Part shown: positions 62,001 through 64,000 of the stretch, piece by piece | Layout of the letters: every line of letters begins with the position of its first letter | Numbering within the stretch: the first letter of the stretch is position 1 | NCBI GenBank assembly: GCA_021812825.1 | Contig: JAKAMO010000002.1 | Span: forward strand, 16,074 to 80,073 | DNA length: 64,000 nucleotides | Direction: 5' to 3' | From: a bacterium | GTDB lineage: Bacteria > Elusimicrobiota > Elusimicrobia > Elusimicrobiales > UBA9959 | Program-made: the position numbers and the translations under genes | The notes under the pieces: generated by a model | What the model saw: only the letters and a program-made list of their open reading frames with translations | Databases searched by the model: none | Told to the model about the DNA's origin: nothing

Positions 62001-64000
62001 CAAGAAGGACGCTTATTCGCCCGCCATAGTGGACAACCAGCCCGGCGACGACGTCTGGCGGGCCGCTCCCGGCGCGTTGTTCAACGTGGACTTCCAGGAC
62101 ACCGGCGCCTCGCTGCTGTCGAAGTTCCAGCTGAAGATCACCTCCGGCCCCAACCAGACCGGCACGGTGCTCTCGGACTGGTTCGACAGGTCGGCGGCCA
62201 TCAACTCCGCCTCCTACACGCAGGATTTCGACCTCGGCATCTCCACCTGGCTGCTGCTGCCGGAGGGCACCTCCTACATCTCCGCGCGGGTCTGGGACAA
62301 CGCCGGCAACTCGGCTTCCCTCAGCGACGTCTTCTACGTGCGCAAGGACACCACGCCGCCTTCCATAACCGACTCGCAGGCCGGGGACGACGTCTGGCGC
62401 CCCGTCAATTCTGGCTCCTATGCCGTTGGTTTCGCCGACACCGGCGGCTCCAGGCTGTCCTACTTCCAGGTGAAGGCGACCACCGGCCCCGCCCAGACCG
62501 GCACTATCACCGCCGACTGGACCACCGTGGCTTCGGGCCTGTCGGCCGGCTCCTACCCGGGCGGTTGGACGCTGCCGCAGACCGTATTCGATTCGCTGGC
62601 CAGCGGGCTCAACTACCTGTCCGTGCGGGTCTATGACGGCGCCGGCCTCTCCGCCGCGCTGTCCGACGCGTTCTACGTCCGCAAGTCCACCGCCGCTCCC
62701 AGGATACTGGACAACCAGGCTGGCGACGACGTCTGGCGCAACGCCCCCGGCACCCTCTACGACGTGGACTTCGAGGACACCGGCGCCTCCGGCCTGTCGG
62801 CCGCGCAGTACAAGGTAACCTCGGCTCCCGGCCAGGGCGGCACGCTCGTGAAGGACTGGACCTATATCGCCTCCGGCATCAACGCGCCTTCCTATACGGC
62901 CGACTGGGCGGTGGACTTCGCCGCGCTCGCCGAGGGCGTTACCAACTACGTTTCCGTGAGGGTCTGGGACGTGGCCGGCGCCACTACCGCCGTCAGCGAC
63001 GTCTTCTACGTCAGGAAGGACGTGACCGCCCCGTCGGTAGCCAACAACCAGCTCGGCGACGCCGCCTGGCGCTCCTCCTCGGGGACCGTCTATAACGTGG
63101 ACTTCGCCGACGCGGGCGGCTCCGGCCTGGCCGGCTTCGAGGTGAAGGTGACGACGGGGCCGGGCCTGACGGGGACCGTGGTCGCGGACTGGTACCCCCA
63201 GGCCGCCTCCATCAACTCCAATTCCTATACCGCGGACTGGGCCCTGCCCGCCTCCACGTTCACCGCCCTGCCGGAAGGCCCCGGCATGGTGTCGGTGCGC
63301 GTCTACGACAACGCCGGCAACTCCGCCGAGCTCGACGACGCCTTCTACGTCAGGAAGGATACCACTCCGCCTTCCGCTCCCGCGGCCGTTTCGCCCGCCG
63401 ACCTCGCCCCGCGCGCTACCCTTTCCCCGCTGCTGGACTGGACGGACTCCTCCGACGGCTCCTCCGGCATAGCCGGCTACGAGCTGCGCGCGGCCACCTC
63501 GGCCTCCTTCTCGCCCGTGGCCTATTCGGCCGCGCCCGCCGCGTCCCAGCAGGCCGCGTCGCTGCCTTCCGGGGCCACCTGGTACTGGCAGGCCAGGGCC
63601 AGGGACAATGCCGGCAACTATTCCGGCTACAGCGCCTATTACAGGGTGCTGGCGGACACTGTCGCTCCCGTGGTCACCGACAGCCAGCCCGGAGAGACGA
63701 ACTGGCGCAATTCGGACCCGGGCGCGGTATACAACGTGCCTTTCTCCGACGACATGACTGGCCTGGACACCATGCAGTACTCCGCCTGGACGGGACCCGG
63801 CCAGACCGGCTCCAATTCCGTCCCGTGGACAGTCATTTCCTCCGGCACGCCGCGGCTGGCCTATCCGGGCCCGTGGAGCGTGAACTTCTCCCTGCTGGCC
63901 GCCGGGACCAACTATATCTCCGCGCGGGCCTGGGACGCGGCCGGCTCCACCGCCACCCGCTCCGACGTCTTCAACGTGCTGAAGGACACTTCCGCCCCGG
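47050..64000 (+). CDS. giant exported repeat protein, at least 5650 residues (3' end outside window)
   Basis: One frame is open from ATG 47050 to the window end; I checked the frame at several points (50041, 55441, 58141, 59041, 61441, 63961) and it is maintained. Signal peptide to about residue 34 ('SPAAAD'). Residues ~35-690 form a unique N-terminal beta-rich region. From ~690 on there are about 33 copies of a ~110-residue module: 'DNQxGDDxWR', 'YNVDFxDxGGSLL', 'GPxxTGT', 'DWxLPxAxW', 'YISVRVxDNAGN', 'DVFYVxKDTTPP'. Five FN3-like modules ('YYWRVRAxDxAGNYS') are interspersed (near 49100, 50440, 60420, 61400, 63380), two canonical FN3 domains at 58125-58790, and a propeller-like region at 58800-60055. 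Probably a surface stalk or adhesin. Confidence 0.9.
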   Translation, partial: MSKAAGYYGRGWRAALRPLLLLCAVLSASPAAADTRIKTVEYNFGGYYSNTDKASGSKTTFTSRTLKLPENGKVIRSAWLHYEGIAVSATNVSPLVIYFDAGAAANTARFTSVQYTAQSGESIRLFARADVTSVINAQLANLAAGAQFTAGVAITGPASNMHSMTLYVTYEYDDQSPQEVKTVRFPVYSDYVNGIAAYTAQQPAGTKTMQYLAEIADSGYSLQQQWVELRGFRQSNGVTTDGTIYVNINGGANEPTMNMDGSLIDSYEFRYLSNSDIMPGFSTGTVQNLNVVTVQSPVNTLGGEVVLTYIANSNSAVKTKTAKTFIGQGLTAVSNAILGAQVFLREEGITIKRAYARIVGSFDSTTNTAMPVDSSIGGVLMPQRSYAVQSQFAQISGYQFFHDMTSAAQAAGWSNGLQVGTTIYAAGSATGAQGMELIITYDYTNGAAHTDDYEVLAGNDTNGTVPSDTFAFGAWYPETEGSKTLREAYTYTDFLNNRGTTQDFNTTVDFNGNAPETVFHRTTTEDCTVNQFYQNLVQFSTFPAVVTANYALSSTRGLIGGRAAINYSFVPFPKLPVSLVQKANGAALAAGAWTNARELRFEGVLASSMNVDNIALVAEVKPNASVFDESALSTGPVFNYNTVAASSYAVVSGLVSGTVYHWRAAGFGDGGRGRWVNRGGNPDFGVDYSSPPAPAMAAIVPADRVNLNASPALLDWEDVTDIDGSGLKNYELQVATSSDFTTVTYSSSPLASMAQPAALAQNYYYWRVRALDNAGNTGIYSSTRAFRVDLSTPVIASNMGTGDQVWRNTNSGLYDVDFNDDGGSLISKLQVRATSGPAQTGTDFSGGWVDLSLTINATYYATDWALPAAFWTSLQSWTTNYISVRAIDYSTNTATLSDAFKVFKDTVPPVVTNGEAGGDLTWRKAGRSYNVDFADPYSKLAGAVYAARAAAGGTGAVLFSTTALAGVGGASYTADWSLNFAGLGGDSTNYITVEVYDIAGNTATVTDAFRVLKDTTPPSYTNNVAGGDLTWRKAAGTSYDFRFADSAGSWLNGAVYSAWTGPGNTGALKVSAAPVPGVSGPSYVTPWQVAFASLAGDSTNYITVEFYDMAGNTTTVTDAFRVLKDTTAPSVPSPVSPADGYKTNLANLSFDWGDSSDGAGSGVTNYLLQLATAADFTTISYASQPVVSEAFVPLAAQNTYYWRVASSDTAGNYSGFSAYRSLLVDLSTPTITDSQSGDSKWRDSNSGLYSVFFDDAGGSLLSYFQIKVTSGPSQTGTTLYDWTTIASGINSASYSSQWALPAAVWNSIPSGTTGYVSARAYDNVGNSTASANDLFYVLKDTVPATITDSQAGDDTWRNSGPGDIYNVSFADTGGSLLDSMQYTAWTGPGRTGTKRLDWTFISSGPAGVPSYAAPWGVSVSSWPALAEGYNYISVRVWDVAGTTTSLDDVFYVLKDTTAPSAQNGMAGGDALWQKDPGKLYNVDFYDTGGSLLNSIEYSVWSEPGQKGTQRKTWSPIVTAPLGAASYVSDWPVDFTSLAEGAATNYISLRFTDLAGNSSTYADAFYVSKDKTLPVIVDNQFGDDSWRSSSGTAYDVGFADAGGSLLSSFELKITTGPALTGTLVQDWTAQQSAINSASYPAGWKLAQAQWAALPAGISYVSARVTDNAGNQQANNDVFYVLKDTSPPSIADNQPGDSSWRAVSGLYNVDFADEGGSLLSGFQVKATTGPGQTGTLAADWTDAATGINAASYAADWQLPSAFWNLLPSGTSYISVRVFDHAGSTVSLTDAFYVLKDTSAPVIANGQAGDDAWRRFGGTAYSVGFGDAGAGLASAAYEAWTGPGLTGVNAVPLTAIPGVSGAAYSTPWSVDFSLLAQGTNYISVTVTDQLGHSAALQDAFRVLKDNGSPVITDNQAGDDVWRGTGGTLYNVDFGDLTSGLTTAQYRMTSLPAQGGTVLKDWTDIVSSPGGLSSYTADWPVDFAAIPSGTTGYVSVRIYDNAGNPAQVNDAFHVLKDTVPPYMVIVSTPADGYGPYLANPGAVFDVDFFDAGGSGIVAPQYRVTEGPGGTGVLVKDWTNIATLSGATYYTQNWGADFYSLSQLPATNYFSLRVTDLAGGTSDYADAFKLFRSSFPMGLAINQAGDAVWRTANNGTYNVDFFSNNAALNLSSFSVQAWTQPGRTGELSADWAKVLDINATYYYTDWSLPQPFFDSLKETTNYISVRLWNVNATSMTVEDVFYVRKDTSPPVITDLQGGDNTWRASAGTVYNIDFADPGSLLTTAQYRISSLPAQAGLLLKDWTDIVSSPAGQPSYTANWPVDFAALQSWTTGYVSVRAYNQAGLSASANDVFYVRKDTTPPYAVSLEAGATYYQSSNGRLYNVDFHDPGQESGLLRYQLRASTHTGNYAPYLLDWTDAANISGGNYASDWPLPAAIWDSLDSGATAYISVRVFDAALQSSDTYNAFSVWKDTAPPYVAVNQPGDDTWRLTDPGAVYDVDFGDLESGATTAQYRLYSGPGGTGTLLKDWTDVFGAPAGTPLYSANWAADFAAAREGANYVGVRAFDRGGLATAVQDAFYVLKDTTPPVIVGNQPGDYAWRGSPGTLYDVDFFDRASGLSAIEYRVSTAPALGYPVSDWLPANLLTGYPTYYADNWSVSFSTLAENTTNYISVRAYDRLGLVSVSSDVFKVFKDVTLPAIADNQPGDDLWRNSSGTLYNVSFADAGGSLLSRFQTRLMSGPAQTGAQIAGWTDILSGIGSASHSSPWALPDFLWQPLPEGQSYVSVRVYDNAGNAREISDVFYVRKDTTPPSIADYQGGDGVWRAANTAAYDVRFADTGGSLLEGARVKLTEGPAQTGAVIADWTPVLSNINAASYSTPWPLTAALWNAIRSGVTAYVSVDVADGAASTTTLSDAFYVLKDTVPPTAADLQSGDAVWRNSNAGAYAVHFADEGGSLLSKVQVKASSAPAGAGAAAFGLTDLLTGIGAASYPSDWQLTPALWSLLLPGTNYISARVYDNAGASSDYADVFYILKDTQPPSGTVTPPAFSGALGFNVPYSASDAGPAGVQYVKLYYTMATGVPYSWTQFGTTFSASPIAFTAPAGGTAGFRLVVYDRAGNKDETDPPTSDTPPEAATVVDLTPPSVVNNQTGDSVWRNAGGTLYNVDFSGGGGSLLSAAQYKVTSSPAQGGTTLKDWTYIAQNINAANYSADWAVDFAALKSSFNYVSVRVWNQAGTTTTASDVFYVKKDTEAPAFADNQAGDDVWRQADPGAVYNVGFNDPYSLLSKVQYSASSVPGGASGDIKGWTDIAAGISAASYSQSWGVDFLSLTSGVTAYISARAYDLAGNVAVSTDVFYVLKDTVPPAAADNQAGDDVWRASNSGLYNVDFADAGGSGLLTAQYGAWTSTGMAGAGLVPWTDISPSPAGLNSYTADWQLSAGAFALLQSGTSYVSVRVMDNAGSTTTLADVFYVRKDVSGPAISGNQAGDDAWRSANTGVYDVDFADQLSGLASFEVKVTTGLNQSGTVLADWTPVSALSGASYTANWALPPAVFAAMREGANQVSVRALDGAGNGSALSDVFYVRKDTSGPVITDNQAGDDVWRASNSGLYNVDFADDKSLAAKFQLKAMTGAGQTGTLLFDWTDAVAGINAASYTADWSIPQAQWDLLAPGTGYISVRAFDMAGSTSSLTDVFYVRKDTVPAPAIGALAGVTSAEGVIALSWTAPDDGGAAVSSYLVKFSSYIVIAAGNFDTADTYAQSWTPVGPGSPESYNLTGLAPNTAYYIAVKSVDRAGNISAISNTATASAGPDTTPPGAITDLAAQQGGFDGQIALSWTAVGDNGVSIGTATAYQVRYRTDQAITSALLWDGANIYAQAWVPQYPGVPEAQGIDNLTPGVTYYWAIKAVDEVVNTSPLSNSPSAPAKVGEGTPGMFMFGNGTGNTPYVRKWTPPSFAGVQTSLAANAAAGAVARHVIVRASPLRNEKMAGILFSDGVLQLQRYNGLTGQWTNEWSTTTIGATNSAYRGFDIAYEQNTGRAVVLYQGAAVGTLYYNIYDGSSWTGAQTLAAGDPAAAAVWVRLEARPKSDELMAAFSNLSSNQLTAARWTGSLWSDVTTIAANLGLTTYQNFDVAWESLSGHCLVSYGGTAVTGKAITWLWNGISWAQFTTTEFTFIGANGNSNWLRLASDPNSNYIGAASLDSGRDWNAAIWDGTGWFPSATENGSVARNANQSRTIDAAWTKDGRFVVASAHRTLFTVLYSYWSQAGGWATTLAAAYSVGNWSNLVYGVELEPDTKASNLMLTGWSSSRDLRSAAWSGSVFTLDPTPHTTTISAQTYMPAMLAIDRHDIVPPTVTDNQPGDDAWRGTNTGVYNIDAADTGGSHLRGIQTRIYSGPNQTGALLEGWTTQVSTSGVDVYTADWPLSAGTWAAMKEGYNYVTVRSTDGSDNTSLVPITDAFYVKKDTTPPTLPPLSLPADGAFLKDPAVFFDWAGSSDLASGVAAYELQVATSADFAAPAYSAAPSVSESTSAALASGMYYWRVRARDLVYNYSAYTSTRVVYVDTAPPAAVDLQAGDDVWRNASGAVYAVHFADAGGSLLDAAAYAVYSGPGRTGAQLVPFSGGVIASGIAAPAYNSDWALSPANWALLPNGTSYVSVQSSDRAGNAASSDDVFYIRKDVSAPVITDNQPGDDVWRAAPGALYNVDFADAGGSQLSKFQLKITSGPGQTGTVLSDWFDRVSGIGATSYSADFELGASTWTALPEGQAYVSARAWDNAGNSSTLTDVFYVRKDTSPPSAVAGVSPADGKVTNSASPLLDWTDAADAGSGISGYEIYVATSQDFAVNYASAATAGSQYPASLPSGLFYWRARARDNAGNYGAYGPAFSVRVDTAPPAVADAQAGDDAWRSAGGTLYNVSFADAGGSHIDSLEYSAWSGPARTGVNHIPWAVITSTPLGADSYSSPWGVDFSLLGDGTNYVSVRVWDAAGSTVTAQDVFYVKKDAYSPAIVDNQPGDDVWRAAPGALFNVDFQDTGASLLSKFQLKITSGPNQTGTVLSDWFDRSAAINSASYTQDFDLGISTWLLLPEGTSYISARVWDNAGNSASLSDVFYVRKDTTPPSITDSQAGDDVWRPVNSGSYAVGFADTGGSRLSYFQVKATTGPAQTGTITADWTTVASGLSAGSYPGGWTLPQTVFDSLASGLNYLSVRVYDGAGLSAALSDAFYVRKSTAAPRILDNQAGDDVWRNAPGTLYDVDFEDTGASGLSAAQYKVTSAPGQGGTLVKDWTYIASGINAPSYTADWAVDFAALAEGVTNYVSVRVWDVAGATTAVSDVFYVRKDVTAPSVANNQLGDAAWRSSSGTVYNVDFADAGGSGLAGFEVKVTTGPGLTGTVVADWYPQAASINSNSYTADWALPASTFTALPEGPGMVSVRVYDNAGNSAELDDAFYVRKDTTPPSAPAAVSPADLAPRATLSPLLDWTDSSDGSSGIAGYELRAATSASFSPVAYSAAPAASQQAASLPSGATWYWQARARDNAGNYSGYSAYYRVLADTVAPVVTDSQPGETNWRNSDPGAVYNVPFSDDMTGLDTMQYSAWTGPGQTGSNSVPWTVISSGTPRLAYPGPWSVNFSLLAAGTNYISARAWDAAGSTATRSDVFNVLKDTSAP
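49437..58100 (+). repeat. tandem ~330-bp modules in the giant gene (block 1)
   Basis: About 24 units with spacing of about 330-340 bases, each recognisable by a GGCGACGACGxCTGGCGC-like segment (Gly-Asp-Asp-x-Trp-Arg) and ending in an AAGGACACC-like segment (Lys-Asp-Thr). One FN3-like module (50440) and three degenerate units (53100, 54120, 56135) interrupt the array. The units are diverged at DNA level; they are coding repeats, not satellite DNA. Confidence 0.85.
60070..64000 (+). repeat. tandem ~330-bp modules in the giant gene (block 2)
   Basis: Nine further units of the same family (W-R box near 60100, 60745, 61085, 61715, 62055, 62395, 62735, 63070, 63705), alternating with FN3-like modules, continuing beyond the window edge. 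Confidence 0.8.

Noticed and set aside
47041..63900. Long open frames on the minus strand (for example 1230 codons at 55243-58935)
   Set aside because: They mirror the codon pattern of the giant plus-strand gene, are rich in Gly, Arg, His and Val as expected from antisense of GC-rich repeats, and contain no domain.
49437..64000. Regular ~330-bp repeats as CRISPR or satellite DNA
   Set aside because: Repeats are diverged, in frame and coding with protein-level conservation; there are no short identical repeats with spacers.

Overview
The window is a GC-rich (by eye about 65%) bacterial chromosome segment, densely coded on both strands, with no insertion sequence, prophage, CRISPR array or RNA gene that I can recognise. 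The organism looks like a free-living Gram-negative-type bacterium. It has type IV pilin-like proteins, ferredoxin-dependent 2-oxoglutarate oxidoreductase, many secreted TPR proteins and S8 proteases, and one gigantic exported repeat protein. ATA (Ile) and AGG (Arg) codons are unexpectedly common for this GC content. The combination reminds me of GC-rich Elusimicrobiota or a neighbouring candidate phylum, but that is inference only; no 16S or ribosomal protein marker is present.

Layout. 1-7.4 kb: a truncated DUF2157 membrane protein, a GT39-like membrane protein with TPRs, an AzgA-type purine permease, a second large membrane protein and an MFS exporter. 7.4-11.0 kb: a leftward operon of radical SAM protein, CBM48-like membrane protein, glucodextranase-C/GH57-like secreted protein and NIF3. 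11.0-15 kb: glycerate kinase, phosphohexomutase, metK. 15-20 kb: CheY-like and CheC-like pair, serS, TPR protein, small EamA transporter, minimal zincin. 20-27.7 kb: rimO, CorA-like transporter and sucD/sucC on the minus strand, divergent from korA/korB. Together SucCD and KorAB interconvert 2-oxoglutarate, succinyl-CoA and succinate with ferredoxin as redox carrier. 27.9-38 kb: a TPR-SpoIID protein, an ECF sigma/anti-sigma/secreted protein operon, two tandem S8 proteases, a membrane protein with helical repeats and a GT2 glycosyltransferase.

The most interesting part is 38-46.4 kb. Four pilin-like genes (PilV-like giant pilin, PulJ/PilW-like, two tandem PilX-like paralogues) run without a break into a compact cassette: HprK-like kinase, PqqD-like RiPP recognition element, a 44-residue Cys-containing peptide (44941-45075), a tiny S26-like peptidase and a radical SAM/SPASM enzyme. 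The peptide carries the spacing of the lasso-peptide leader motif (YxxPxLxxxGxF) and ends in Ser, yet the lasso cyclase and lasso protease are absent. I read this as a candidate undescribed radical-SAM RiPP system that borrowed the lasso-type recognition and tailoring-kinase parts.

46.4-64 kb: a near-consensus promoter with a perfect palindrome, an intrinsic terminator at the start of the transcript and an overlapping long inverted repeat precede an Rrf2-type regulator. The regulator is followed after 11 nt by a single uninterrupted reading frame of at least 5650 codons that runs out of the window. It encodes an exported protein with about 33 copies of a ~110-residue module, interspersed FN3-like modules and a propeller-like island.
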